Shown here one piece after another: positions 1 to 11,077 of a stretch of 64,000 nt of DNA. Each line of letters opens with the position of its first letter. Position 1 is the first letter of the stretch. The position numbers and the translations under genes were made by a program. Source of the DNA: Phlegmacium glaucopus (taxonomy: Eukaryota; Basidiomycota; Agaricomycetes; Agaricales; Cortinariaceae); assembly GCA_015039465.1 (NCBI GenBank), contig MU130378.1:934570-998569 (forward strand), given 5' to 3'. Under the pieces are notes generated by a model that did not search any database, was not told where the DNA came from, and saw only the letters and a list, made by a program, of their open reading frames with translations.

Positions 1-1786
1 AATGATGCTTTCTAGGTGTTCTATATGGACGTTGTCGACCTAAATTTTAGATAAATGGTTGAATTGTAATAAGAGAAAGTCGCCACGAACCGAAGGTTGT
101 AGCACAACAAGATACAATGTGCGAACGATAAGAGCGATTGTCACCACTAGCTGCACCTCTGTTTCAGAAGGAGTCGAACTTGGAGAAAAAACTGAAGGTG
201 CGCAGTCGAGATAAGTTTCAATGATCGTAGAATGCAAGGTGCTAGCTAGATGCTGTACAATTCGATGAATTGCAATAAATATAAGGGGAGGTAACTTTGA
301 TACTCACAGCTAAAAATTCTTGACTTGCGACTTGGGCATTATCCTTAGCACCCGGCGCCTCCAGCGCACTAGTCAGGTCCTGTAGTTCCTGCAAAGTCCA
401 AGCTTCGACCGGATTTTCAGTTAAGAGGTAACGCTGGGGGAATGAATCGTCGTTTTCATCGTCTGGCTCAACAAATGCCTGCCAAGTACGGGACAAACCT
501 TTATCCTTGCCGTCTGCCTGGGAGGTAGTGGTCAACAAACCTTCAAAGGCAGAAAAGGCTTCTGGTGAAGAAAAGGTATTTCTCATGAACCAAGGATTTA
601 GAGGATGCGCCGTATTTCCTTCGTGTGAACCATAGTTATGAGCTAAAGGCGATAGAGCAAGGCGGAGGAACGTCGAAAGGGACCGAAGGATAACAAGCTT
701 TGACTAAAGAATGAATCTATGTCAGATCACGACAAACTTTTTAACTAAAATACATACTGTGGGTGTCAGCACCACACTGGCAGTTGACGTTGCTTTCAAG
801 GGTCCTATAACGGGGTAACTAAGTGTTTAAAAAACCAAAAGAACAGGCAAAATCACCGTCAGTTTCTCCGTATTTGATACCAGCGTTCAATATACCAAGG
901 TAACCACCCAAGACTCGACTACCATGGCCAATTTGATTCTCACACCATCCTGCAGTCACCGCTTCGGGAATGCATTCTAGGAAAATATCCAAGAAGCGCA
1001 CGGCATCGACCCTGATTTCTGGGAAAATGTGGGTTTGTGCAGAGGTGGCGAACAAAAGCAGCAGCGAGGAATGTGGAATGAGATCTTCCTATAGCATGGT
1101 GTTTATCTTGGTTATTTGTAAAGGAGATAAGATGCATAAGAGACATACTGATGGAACTCTTGGTAATAACCAGGAAAGAAAGGCGAGCAAACTTTTGCGA
1201 ACGGACGCATCCTGTTCTACTTGTAAGGCGTAATAAATCAAAAGTGAAGAAGGACCGTACTTCGTCTGCAATGATTCGCACTAGCGCGTTGATGAGGCTG
1301 GTTAGAGATGATCGTAATAGATCCCAGTGCGACTCTAAAAGTTCCCGTAGACCAAGAATCGCGTCTGTATCATTTGTTAGAAATGAGAACGATAGGCACC
1401 GAATCTTGGGGGGTAAAAAAGAGAGGACCTTTCCGTGTCCCTGAATTGTGGTGTTTTAGGTGAGATAGCAAGTCAGCGAATGTCAATTGGCGTTTTGTGG
1501 TAGGTTGGGAGAGGTCTTTCTCAATCGCAATGCTCTGAGAGGGTAGGACGATAGCTAGGGAGGGATGCCTGTTAAATATGGGTAGACCAGAACGGGGGAC
1601 GCAATTACTGACACCGAGCTTTAAAAGATGTGTCTATAACATTAGCTGAGGGTTGTTTCCCTTTCCCTAGTTTTAGTCTGGCTTTCTAGTATTCAATTAG
1701 GAAAATATGATTGAAGTTTTTTTAAGAGAATGAGATACCGAGAAATCTGCCGCCTTGTCTTTACGTTTCTTCGCGCTTTTAGGCAT
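1..1786 (-). CDS. IPI1: Pre-rRNA-processing protein Ipi1 (TEX10-type), 3' end outside window
   Basis: Subunit of the nuclear Rix1 complex (Rix1-Ipi1-Ipi3), which acts with the AAA ATPase Rea1 in late 60S maturation. The start at 1786 gives MPKSAKKRKDKAADFS, matching the lysine-rich start of the family; a GT intron opens at 1738. Further exons read LPSQSIAIEKDLSQPTTKR and LRELLESHWDLLRSSL (about 1290-1390). The family's Ipi1 N-terminal block follows: HIFPEIRVDAVRFLDIFLE and HGSRVLGGYLGILNAGIKYG (about 860-1025). More exons lie at about 740-790, 310-690 and 50-240. The frame reaches a stop near 45, but this may lie in an intron, so I call the gene open at the left edge. The fungal gene is split by at least six introns. 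The helical-repeat reading of the rest is family knowledge. Confidence 0.9.
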
Positions 1787-1997
1787 CGTAGTCGGAAGCC
1801 AAGTTTGCGGACCGCGTACCGTACTTGTGACAGAACCGGCCCTCTGGCGAACTCCATATTGGCTCAACAACTTCAACTCTACGGTATGTATTCCATTAAA
1901 TAAATAATAAAAATCTTTCACGATGTACCTAACATCGCTTGAAGCTAATCCTTATGTGGGTTATGATATACCCTACTAATATTTATTTTATTCTTAG

Positions 1998-3240
1998 TTC
2001 AATTTCTCAGACTGGGCTCTGAACTCTATATCAACTGGATAGCTGGTGCAGGCAATACGCACGATGTCTTCTAGTACACTGATTGAAATCATATCGTGTC
2101 CTTGCTTATTGCTCCTCATTCATGGCTGGGCAATTTATTTTTTTCTCTCCAGAACGTTATTTCACCAGCATCAGCAACAGATACATTTGCCTAGGAACTT
2201 ATTAGCGAGGCGAGATATTTGGGTGATCTTCCCAGTGGTTCAATGGTTCAAGTTGCATTCCAGGAAGCAAATGGGTGACACAATGATATAAACATCAACC
2301 AGGCTGTTCGATCTCCGTGAGTGTTCCCCTGCTCCATAGAATCAGTTTAACCTATAACTAGTTCTTAAGTGATCCATATTATCTCATCACCAGGTCAATT
2401 TTACTCGCCAAAAATTTCAGTCAGATACTGGACATTCATTTCTAATTATAACTTCAATGGGCCAAGCTGAGGTTTTCGGGGTTGTAATGTAGCCAGGAAG
2501 GCTCAACCCTTTTTTCGTAGCTGGTGAAGACTTTGATTCAGGGTTGACACTGGACAACATCGATTTTGGGATTTATTCGCAGATGAATTTCCTTCTTTTT
2601 TTTTTGTTTCTTGTCCTCTATCGTCTCTATCCAGAATCCTGGTGAGTATTTTACTGAAATACGAGAGCATCTTTCGTCTGCTTACCATTTTCACAGGTAC
2701 TCTCAATTGGTTGTTAATTTTCAACGTGCCGTCTTATGGCACTTCTAGATAATTTCTCAGTCAAGGATTAGGACCTTAGATGGATTCAAGATCATGCTGA
2801 TGGTAGGTCGTCAAGCATATCAAGAGATTATTACCAATAACATTGTTCAGTCCCCAAAAGTAGGTCATCCTCGAGAAATTTGGCGTTGCTGCATCAAGTA
2901 CATCTGCTTACCTACCGCCGTGGAAATTCAGCATAAGATGGAGGGAACCGCCTCTTCAAATATGCAAATATGCTCGTCAACGAGGTGAGCAGCCTTTTTA
3001 ATCTGTTATGTTGACAACAACATGAACCTCTAGTTTATTAGGCTTTCCCAACGATGGTACTTTGAACGCTGATCCTTATTTATGATCTTAATTGAAAGGT
3101 CTGACATATAGATTTCGCGATTTACAAAAATCAGACAGCTGTATGGAATATTTTCAGGTTAGTCACCTTAAATCCTCCAGTGAATTGCATTTAAGTAGCA
3201 TCCTCTCCTTAGGAACGCAGTAGAAGTGCCAGGTTCGAAA
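1998..3240 (+). pseudogene. Decayed coding region, family not recognised
   Basis: One plus-strand frame gives protein-like stretches interrupted by stops. About 2010-2320 reads LYINWIAGAGNTHDVF, then SWLGNLFFSLQNVISPA, then ELISEARYLGDLPSGSMVQV, and ends at a GTGAGT donor. After an intron, about 2396-2580 reads FTRQKFQSDTGHSFLIITS and LNPFFVAGEDFDSGLTLDN. Weaker pieces follow near 2865-2985 (FGVAASSTSAYLPPWKF) and 3105-3235. In-frame stops are TAG, TGA, TAG and TGA in the first piece and TAG in the second. Four of them are one C-to-T change from Gln or Arg codons, and so probably is the fifth. I see no family match. The composition is that of a real protein, so a decayed gene is more likely than chance, but this is inference. 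Confidence 0.35.
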
Positions 3241-3348
3241 AGTAAGTGAGGCCTTGACTTGTGCTCGTATCGAACGTACGAAACATTACATTTGTTCTCT
3301 GTGATGTTCGCTCTGATTATTGAACAAATCCCACTCTCATATTCCTCA

Positions 3349-3770
3349 CTACCAACGCAAGGTTTCTAAAGGCATTGGTTCGATCGCCTCCTTATCAGGG
3401 CAGATAATCGTGATACCTTGCGACTCTGCAGATTGATTATCATGGAACACCCCTTTGTTAACCAGGACGTCCGTGGCGGAGATGTGCATATCCTTCCATA
3501 TCCTCACACTGAGAAACGGTCATCAACAGTATAATATCAACCAAGTCTATCTAACACGTACGATATTTTCATTCTGAGGATATGTTGTGTCAATATGTAA
3601 TGATAGGTAGACCCCGCATTCAGAATTAAAGATATTGTCTCTTGAGGGTGTAGTATTGTTGAGTTGCCGGATAATTCGTCGTCGCCTCGACTGAGCTGCA
3701 ATATGACAGGTCCGGCGGTATCGTTCACAAATTCGAGTGAGACCTCGAATGGAAGAGTAGAGGTTGGCAT
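3349..3770 (-). CDS. Two-exon small protein of unknown function (122 aa)
   Basis: Exon 1 (3770-3562) opens with MPTSTLPFEVSLEFVNDTAG and runs to a canonical GTACGT donor. The 53-nt intron (3561-3509) ends TTTCTCAG. Exon 2 (3508-3349) continues in frame as VRIWKDMHISATDVLVN and GITIICPDKEAIEPMPLETL to a TAG stop. The phases agree exactly. The product has no signal peptide and no membrane segment. It reads like a beta-rich domain, with alternating hydrophobic strands and several Asp-Gly or Asn-Asp turns. I do not recognise the family. It lies between the IPI1 side and NPC2. The intron boundary quality and open frames support a real gene. Confidence 0.6.
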
Positions 3771-4256
3771 GATGAGCCAAAATGTATTGAGCCTGGGCTC
3801 ACGAAAAAGCCCACTATTTGTAGATACGGTTATAAACAGGCCGCGGAGGAGGCTGATGTTTTTTTGTTCCTAAAAAAAATCTTCGATGCCTGTAGCATTC
3901 GTCTGATCTGTAACTTGTGCATGACCAGCCTTATTGTTCTAGTCACTGACAGATTACCCCATTGTCCTTGACCAACCTCGTGTTGGCATGATTTTTTTTT
4001 AGCAAGATGCTCCGAATCTCTGCAACTAGGTGATAAGACTCCTTATCAGCGGCGGAAGCTTATCGTCGTCATTGTCGCACAATTACCCCCAACAAGTATT
4101 TGTGCAAACATATTGCTTTGGAGGGTTGAAGGAGTGAAGGCACAAGTATGCTCTGTGGACCATTGCGTGAGGCGTCAATAGAATTTGACTCAAGAAAGTA
4201 TATATGGTCCGTCACCAGAGTAATGAAGAGTAATGAAGGTCAAAGGTAGGAATGCA
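3771..4256. other. Intergenic, nothing recognised
   Basis: This stretch contains the 3' flank of NPC2 and the 5' flank of the orphan gene to its left. Open frames on the plus strand here are short and unlike protein. I see no repeat or RNA gene. Confidence 0.5.
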
Positions 4257-4987
4257 TTACGATAGCCAATGAGGCATGAAATCCACTTTGAGATCCAAAC
4301 ATACCAAATCATCATCCTCTACGGTGTATCCTCGAACATTGATGACGAATTTGGCTAAACGAGGACGTATGAGATAATCGTTCTAGCGAAGAAGGTCTAC
4401 CAGCTCACCTGGGGGTATTTCCTCAGGAAGAGCCACAGTGTGCTCGACGTGATATGATCCAGGTTTAACAGGACATTGAACAGTTGCATTAGCTTTGCGT
4501 CTGAGTAATGTGTTAATTGGCCATAGGGACGGGAATCTGAGAATACGTACGCTTCCTCGCAAAGATCGAACCTCTTTTGGAGAAGCTTAATTAGTCCAAG
4601 CTTTACAGACACGTCAGCATATGCTCCTGTCTGGTTGACGTTACTTCAGGAAATGGGCGGCTTTAAATACTAAACCGACCTCCAGTGTCTCCGTCACAGT
4701 CCCATCTACTATAACGGTCAAGTCTTTTCCAGGTTTAGGGGGGTCAGGCAACACTTGAATGGATGTAATTTTAACGGGCATTCCCTCATTTCCTAGAAAT
4801 AGAAACACTTTTTATAGACAGAATGTCAACAAGGGTCCAACCACAAACCGCAATCAATGTATTCCCAACCCGCTTTTGTATGGATAGGAGCATCTTCGCG
4901 CATAGGTTGTTGCTCGCCCATGATGATACCGGCCGAACCAGTAGCCAGGCAAAGGGCCATAATACTGAGGAGGGAGATAGGACGCAT
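4257..4987 (-). CDS. NPC2: NPC2-type sterol/phospholipid transfer protein (ML domain)
   Basis: Small secreted or vacuolar lipid-binding protein of the ML (MD-2-related lipid recognition) family; fungal members are called phosphatidylglycerol/phosphatidylinositol transfer proteins and move sterols or phospholipids in the vacuole lumen. The start at 4987 gives a clear signal peptide (MRPISLLSIMALCLATGSAG). The mature part has the family pattern WEYIDCG, then ITSIQVLPDPPKPGKDLTV and VDGTVTETLE, GAYADVSVKLGLIKLLQKRF with LCEEA, NATVQCPVKPGSYHVEHTV, and the closing VRGYTVEDDDLVCLDLKVDF. Cysteines for the family's disulphides are present. Five exons are joined by introns with GTTTGT, GTCGGT-like, GTACGT and GTGAGC donors. 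The gene diverges from the membrane protein at 5137 across 149 bp. Confidence 0.92.
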
Positions 4988-5136
4988 AACTGGAAGGTTG
5001 TAGTACGAGTGCAAGCAATTGACTGAATGAATGTTCAATTTCAATGGGGTCATGTGCTTACATAACTTTACACTGCCCTTAATCGGGGCCACTCCAACGT
5101 CGACGACTCTTCTGCCCTTCCATCCTTCCCCTCATC

Positions 5137-6089
5137 ATGAAAACAAGAGAGTATTGCTGCTGCGCCATTCCTCTGGTAAATGCTGGCATCTACATAACTT
5201 TGATTGAACACATCGTTGCCAGTCTTCTGGTTGGTATTCTTTCGATCGCAACACCTTCCAGTGAGTCATTCGAATTCTGATGTTTCTACTACATCTTCAC
5301 AATACATTTCAAAGTTGTTGGAGCATCTACACCCTCATATGCACCCTGGATTTTGGCTATCATATGCTTTGTCATAACTGCTGTACAGCTTCTCGGCCTT
5401 ATTGGTGTTGCCAGGGTAAGGTCGATTTACCTTGCCAGTTTGAAAACCATTATTGATAATGCTACATATATAGGAGAAATTTATTTTGTATAGACGATAT
5501 GTCACCTTAAATGGCTTATTGATAATGGCTGCGTTTTCTATCGCTGCGGCCTGGATTATTTTATCCGCAACAAGACATTCCAACGCTCAAGCTAAATGTA
5601 TACAGGATTTCTTCACTCCTGCGACTTCAGCGTCGAGCTCTAGCGAGGGAGGCACTCTATGCAACATCTTCCCATGGGTTGACGTCGGAATCATGGGAGC
5701 TTTGTGGGCCTTGCTTGCCATTCTTCAAGTAAGTCGTTTTATATCCGACATTTTTTCCATTTCTGAGTAATCCGCAGCTGTACCTTTTCATCGTCCTCTC
5801 CTCCTATGTCACTGCTCAACGACGGGACTATGATCGTATCTATGATCCGAGCCAGCCTCTTACTGCAGACAACATACCTCTTGATAACCGTACCGATCCG
5901 TGGGACTCGAGGCCGTCTGTTGAATACCGAGACCAATATGGCGCTCGGGATGCATACTACAAACACGTCAGAAACCAAAGCTCTGTGAGCGCTTCCGACA
6001 TCATGAATGCTCCATCTCAAAAGCCAAACGATGGCTTTTCGAATCCTAATTACGACTATTCCTATAATCCTACCGTAACCCGGCCGTGA
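5137..6089 (+). CDS. Four-span membrane protein, basidiomycete-conserved, function unknown
   Basis: Four exons. Exon 1 begins MKTREYCCCAIPLVNAGIYI, with a cysteine cluster next to the first membrane segment. Exon 2 contains PWILAIICFVITAVQLLGLI (segment 2). Exon 3 carries RRYVTLNGLLIMAAFSIAAA (segment 3), an extracellular-type loop with spaced cysteines, and VDVGIMGALWALLAILQ (segment 4). Exon 4 finishes the fourth segment (LYLFIVLSSYV) and gives a hydrophilic tail rich in Tyr, Asp and Asn, ending NPTVTRP. The four-span layout with a cysteine-containing large loop resembles tetraspanins, but I see no CCG motif, so I do not assign it to that family. I recall similar proteins in other mushrooms, all uncharacterised. 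Confidence 0.8.
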
Positions 6090-6780
6090 GATATTTGAGG
6101 TGAGATTTCGATTGGCTCGGTCGAAATGAAATTCCTGTATTGAGTCCAGCTTGTTAGTCTGGGGCTCTCCATTAGGCGCAAACCTCGATTCGAAGTCTTT
6201 CTATCAACGTTACTCAACTGCCCATTCACATTATGCATGACCAATGGACGATGCCATTCTGTACAATTTCGGACATTTCTGTAGATTATCTTAATAACTG
6301 CATTGGTGGGAGTGATACGGGCCGCGATGGATGCAACTCCATAGCACGAATTTGAAGCCTAGAAAATCTACATGTCTACGCCTCTGTCAGTTTTATTTCT
6401 AAAACCTTGGACAGACAATAAACCATTGGTTGTTCTTGAGCTTGGTCTTTCACTAACTTCACCTCCAAGTTTGTTCTATATCGCCTTACCGGCTGCCTAA
6501 TCGTCGTCTTCGCATTCGGCTCCAACAGTTTCGTCGACTTTGAAGAGACTACCAATTCAAAGATGGAGGTCTGCATCCTTATTATGTATTGTGTTCCCTA
6601 AAAACAGAACTCAATTGCAATGTAATATGTAAGCAAAACTTCTGCTATTTGGAATGGCCGCACTATCTGGTTGCAATTGAGATTTTGCTGAAGGCTGCTC
6701 ATTCCTAGGCGTGGAAGATAGATAAATTACTTAGGCGGACAATCACATTAAAATCGTCACGCTCAATCTAAAGAGATATC
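6090..6780. other. Convergent intergenic region, nothing recognised
   Basis: The space between two convergent genes, so it holds two 3' untranslated regions. Short open frames on both strands (for example near 6376-6576) have no protein-like composition and no splice partners that I can find. Confidence 0.5.
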
Positions 6781-7801
6781 CTATGTATGCTGGAAATCTC
6801 GGGTCAAAGCGTTTTCTAAGCTGAACACAGGGCCTCGGCTGCGCTTGTGCGATTTTGGTAAAGGTGCATTAGATGCATCGGGTGCAAGCCGGCCTTGTGC
6901 GAGAGTCAGCGCCGGTTGGGTATCTCCAAAAAGTTTATGGCCAGCCTTCCGTCGAGGAGGTTGGGCGTGAACATTTTTAGCAAGCATTTCATCGTGAATA
7001 GATCGGAAAGCCAAGGGTGTAGCCAATAACTCATCCTAATTACCCAATTAATATATATCACTGGAATAGTAATGCGGGAATCACGAACCACGTATTCTGT
7101 GGCTTTATTGCTCAAATCTGAGATGGCTCCCTTGTCCCTGAACCGGAGGACCTTCTGCAGAGCCCACCGTGTTTTTGGCCGAAGTATACCCCTCTCTTTG
7201 AATTGCATATCCTTTTCCACCTTTACAACATCAAGTGTTTGCTGAGCGCCAGCATTGATGATAGCTTCTGGCCTTTTATTTTGTAATTTGTCCTTCAAGA
7301 TCTCCCAGCCAACTGCTCTTGAAGTCATTTCCCAGCGTAGGTCTCTTGGATTATCCACCAATTCCAAGATAGCGTGGGGTGCATTGTCACCTGGCCGATT
7401 ACCAAATTTATGTATTCTAGTGTAACCTCCCGGACGGTCGGCATAGCGTTGTGCAAACGTTTGGAATAATTTTGTGAGAGCAGTAGGTTTTAAGAGAAAG
7501 GAAGAAGCACGAGCGTATGATCCGTTGCCACCTTTTTTGCCCATGGTGATGATCTGTTTAATAAGTCAACAGAGAAAGGGATAGGAATTTTCGAACATTG
7601 AAACCTTTTCTGCTAGCCTTGCAGTGTCCCGGGCCTTGGGTAATGTAGTCTTGATCTGTTCATGTTCAAATAGCGAAGTGACTAGATTTCTAGGCAATCG
7701 TCAGAAAATTACATATATATCAAAGGGGTTATTTACCGCAACATCAACATTCTATGGGAAGATGTCCTTGAGAATTTGCGGAACGCGATTCCATGTTTCA
7801 T
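6781..7801 (-). CDS. MRPL17: Mitochondrial large-subunit ribosomal protein bL17m
   Basis: Protein of the mitochondrial large ribosomal subunit (yeast Mrpl8). The start at 7801 gives MKHGIAFRKFSRTSSHRMLM, the bacterial L17 opening (KH..R.L.R...HR..M). The second exon reads LVTSLFEHEQIKTTLPKARD with RLAEK, and the third contains FAQRYADRPGGYTRIHKFGN, RPGDNAPHAILELVDNP, the core L17 signature. A final exon from about 7026 adds DELLATPLAFRSIHDEML and a basic tail to the stop at 6781. The tail goes well beyond bacterial L17, as is usual for fungal mitochondrial forms. Four exons; the last intron begins GTTCGTG and ends TTAG. Confidence 0.92.
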
Positions 7802-8341
7802 GACACAAGTATTGAGATGGAGGTTAACTTGAAGTTATGAGTTGTAACGGCACGTGGCTCTAGATCTCACCGTGACATTCAAGTCACAACCACCATCAAA
7901 CTCGTCCACCAACGTCGTTGAAGCAACCACGGGTGATATTTGTACCCCATATGCAGCCCATGCCATGCATCTCCATCATACTGGTCATTTGACCAACTTT
8001 ATCCGGCAACTATCTCCACCATGCGCCATGCACATCCAATTATAGTACTAAACACAAGGACACCTTTGTAGGTTTTCGGCGCTCTCTGTTCAACCTCCCT
8101 TGAATCCACTGTGGCCTGCCTCTTAAAGACTTCTCTTCGTGTGCTAGATATGTGGCCAACCTCCTATAACAGCAGCATGCTCAGATACTCATGGTCAGGG
8201 TTCTGGGGTACTAGATGGAAAGTGCTCCGCATTTTGCGCAAGATATAATTACAAACTCGAAAGCCTTCGGTCCCACTACATATCTAATTTGGCCTCTATC
8301 GACCTGATGCAGAACTTTAAATGTTTTACATAAACTTCAAC
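7802..8341. other. Intergenic region upstream of bL17m
   Basis: Promoter side of the bL17m gene and 3' flank of the SMP-30 gene. A 63-codon open frame at 7854-8045 is rich in His and Thr but lacks any family features. Nothing else is seen. Confidence 0.5.
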
Positions 8342-9640
8342 TTAACCAGCAAATTGGTTCCGCTCCAGACCTCGGAATTGACCAACAAGATTGACCCAGA
8401 AAAGGTGGCCAGAATCTGGGTACTCCACCTGCCTACTCGCATCCCCTCCCATGGCTCCGCAGTGGGCAGTGGTGACGAACATTTGGTCATTGTTTGGACC
8501 TTTCATTTGTCAACGATATGGAAAGTCAAGGGAACATCAACACGTACCTCCAAAACAACAGGCAGTGACATTCAAGGCACTAGGGAAAATTATCTGGAAG
8601 TCAATCTCTCCATCCTTGGTGAAACGCACAACTCGGGATCCTCCCCAACTGCAACGTAAGACATGATTCAGCAAATAATATTCCTGGGATTATCTGAAGG
8701 GAGTCATACCGTGCACTCCATATTCCGCCTTCATCGTCAACACATAAGCCGTCGCAGTACGTTTTCTCGGGAAATCCTTTTGCAATGGCATCCACGAAAA
8801 GTCGACGGTTATTCAACTCTCCATCATTGTAATCGTAGGCGTAAATCTTGTTGACCAAGGAGTCGGTAAAGTAACTAGAAATGAAATGTGTATTTGTTGA
8901 AACCACAAACTGGCTGCTTGGGAATAGCTTACAATATTTTTTCATCAGGACTCCAACCAAGGCCGTTCGAATCCTACATGTCTAATGTCACCTGAGAAAT
9001 ATAAAGCTCAATAAATGACATACCGTAAATGGACCGTTGTCAGCTACTTCACAACTTCCAATTGAGTGATCGTATCTATAAAGTTTGCCAGATATTCCTT
9101 TGTCTTTGTTGTATAACGTTCCAGCAAAGAAGCGCCCTTTAGAGTCGCAGCCGCCGTCATTGAAGCGGGTAAACGGCGCATCCTCCGGAGATAAAGGCTT
9201 GCTAAGATAAGTTATAGTAGAGTTTTCTTCAAGAAGCGCAAATCCTTGAGCAGCAGCGCAAGATAACTGGGTGAAAGTAAGCAAATATCTTTGATTGATA
9301 ACAGAGGTGAATACAAACTCCCGCACCCTGGCGTCGCAAGGCCAAGCACGACACCGGTTCTTCAAATTGTTCGATTGAAAGAACGAGATTGGATATGTTT
9401 ACATGGAAAACCTATGCAGGATGGGAACGGAATTGATAACGCAGGTCACTTTTTTTTTACCTTCTTTTGTGAAATGTCTACGAAATGCAGGATAGACGTT
9501 GCAGGGTCATAAAGAGGACCTGTGCATATCAGGCATGAGGGAAAGTTGGTATATAGCCAAGTATTACGCGCACCTTCTCCTAAAGTGCAGCCAGTTTCAA
9601 GCCAAGGGTGTTTTACGACTAATTCGCGCTTTGCTGTCAT
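8342..9640 (-). CDS. SMP-30/gluconolactonase/LRE-like protein (regucalcin family)
   Basis: Six-bladed beta-propeller hydrolase family whose members open lactones such as gluconolactone or bind calcium. The start at 9640 gives MTAKRELVVKHPWLETGCTL followed by GEG-PLYDP, which supplies the metal-binding Glu. Later exons read FHVNISNLVLSIEQFEEPVS, then FTRFNDGGCDSKGRFFAGTL (the Asn-Asp-Gly loop), DSNGLGWSPDEKIFYFTDS, the YCDGLCVDDEGGIWSARWGG block holding the conserved Asp, and TAHCGAMGGDASRQ near the end. The stop follows GLERNQFAG. Seven or eight exons. No signal peptide, so it is probably cytosolic. Substrate cannot be read from the sequence. Confidence 0.9.
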
Positions 9641-9995
9641 AATTGCCAAGTTGCCTATATCTGTGATAAGTAAGGGCTCAATTGATTCTAAAATTTCAAT
9701 ACTAGGCCTCTTATACGTTGGGAAGGTTGATAAAGACAAGACTGACGGTAATCATCCGGTATTAATTCCCAAATTGGAAGTCCTTGAATCGGTGTGGAAC
9801 AAGACTCATGTGGGCAAGGGAAAGTAGTATTTCTGTCCTAAACTTCCGCACAAGGGCAGGATAGTTTACATCTCTACTGATCGTATCGCGTCATATTAGA
9901 TATCCCTTTGAGCAGGGAACAAACAGAAAGAATCAGGATTGGTGGAAGCAATGTACGGTATGGACGTTTCTGCGTCGCTCTGTTCCAGCTTTCAA
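9641..9995. other. Intergenic, nothing recognised
   Basis: Promoter side of the SMP-30-like gene and 3' flank of the acyl carrier protein gene. No feature identified. Confidence 0.4.
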
Positions 9996-10571
9996 TCAAT
10001 GGGCTGTAAAGAGAAAGGGGAAAGCTATGAGTAGAAAGCAGAAAAGAAGGAGGATTTAAACAAACCTTCAGGTGTCTTGGCAATGTAGTCAACGGCTGAA
10101 GAAACTGTCATCAGATAATTCAGGTGACGTGGAAAGATACACACCCTGGTCAACTGTTTGGATCTCATCCGCCTCTACGTCGGGAATAACAATAGAAAAC
10201 TCCTATAAGTAGAAATTATTTTACATAAAGGAGAAGTTGAAGAGAATACAACACATACCTCTTCCACAGCCATGACAACTTCAACCGCATCCAAACTGTC
10301 CAAGCCAAGGTCTTTGGAAAACGATGACGAAGGGGTCAGCTAATAAGAAGGTTAAAAACGAATATGGGGTTTGAAAAAAAAAACCAACTCTGGACTGGTC
10401 AACTTTCTCGAAGCCTTTCAACACGTCGAGAATACGAGTTTGTATGGCATCACGCGACAAACCAGCAGCAGCAGAGTATGGTGCTCGAAGAACAGGTCTT
10501 GCTGGCAGTATCCGCGAACTCCAGGCACCGCGAGAGAAGGTAGTCCTTGTTAGTAGTCTTGAGAGAGACAT
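9996..10571 (-). CDS. ACP1: Mitochondrial acyl carrier protein
   Basis: Carrier of type II mitochondrial fatty acid and lipoate synthesis. It is also a structural subunit of complex I and a partner of LYR proteins and of Fe-S assembly. The start at 10571 gives an Arg/Ser-rich presequence (MSLSRLLTRTTFSRGAWSSR). Helix 1 follows (DAIQTRILDVLKGFEKVD), then after an intron KDLGLDSLDAVEVVMAVEE. This contains the DSL motif whose Ser takes phosphopantetheine. Exon 3 gives EFSIVIPDVEADEIQTVDQ, exon 4 AVDYIAKTPE, and a tiny last exon adds Ala-His and the stop at 9996-9998. Five exons; the last intron has a GTTTGT donor. Divergent from RPL16. Confidence 0.92.
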
Positions 10572-11077
10572 TTATGTTTTGCAATGAACGAACGCGCCGT
10601 GTCACTCAGATCAACCCGGCATTTTCCGGGGTAACAATTACTTATATAATTAATTATAGTATAAATAACCCAACCTCCACGAAAGTTGCCAATGACAACC
10701 AGCCGTGTGGCCGGTTGTGAGTAGATTGTAGTTTTGGATATTTCAGTATGGTCGTATAATTACATAACAACAGCCAGAATGATAGTGGTATAATTGGTAC
10801 AACGTGCCTTCGGCACGGATGAGCCGTGACAGCGCCCGGAGATAGCCGAAGCAGCTATGCAGTTTCCGGATAAGGTTTGAGGAATGGTAAGCCACATTGA
10901 TTATTCGCCCAAAGACGCCGTCACGGTAAACGCTCGTAAACGTTCAACTCCTCAAGGTGAGAATTCCAAAGCTATTCCCCCGATATCTTGCTAAATTATA
11001 TCCTACTAGGTTCGTTCGCCAAAGCTCTATCATATCATAACAAAAGACTGAATTTTCAGGACGCGCAGATCACGACA
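10572..11077. promoter_or_regulatory. Bidirectional ACP1/RPL16 promoter and RPL16 leader
   Basis: AT-rich sequence (TAATTAATTATAGTATAAATAA near 10642-10663) flanks a GC-rich island with several inverted repeats at 10803-10869. A 5' leader intron for RPL16 is visible: a CTCAAG/GTGAGA donor at about 10959 and an acceptor TTTTCAG at about 11053-11059, just upstream of the ATG. No coding region is evident. Confidence 0.55.

Noticed and set aside
8321..8659. 112-codon plus-strand frame
   Set aside because: Antisense shadow of the last exons of the SMP-30-like gene.
10783..10817. tRNA-like sequence (TAGTGGTATAATTGG followed by a hairpin with TTC in the loop)
   Set aside because: The A-box resemblance is good, but the anticodon loop lacks T at position 33 and no T-arm (GGTTCGA-type) or acceptor pairing follows.
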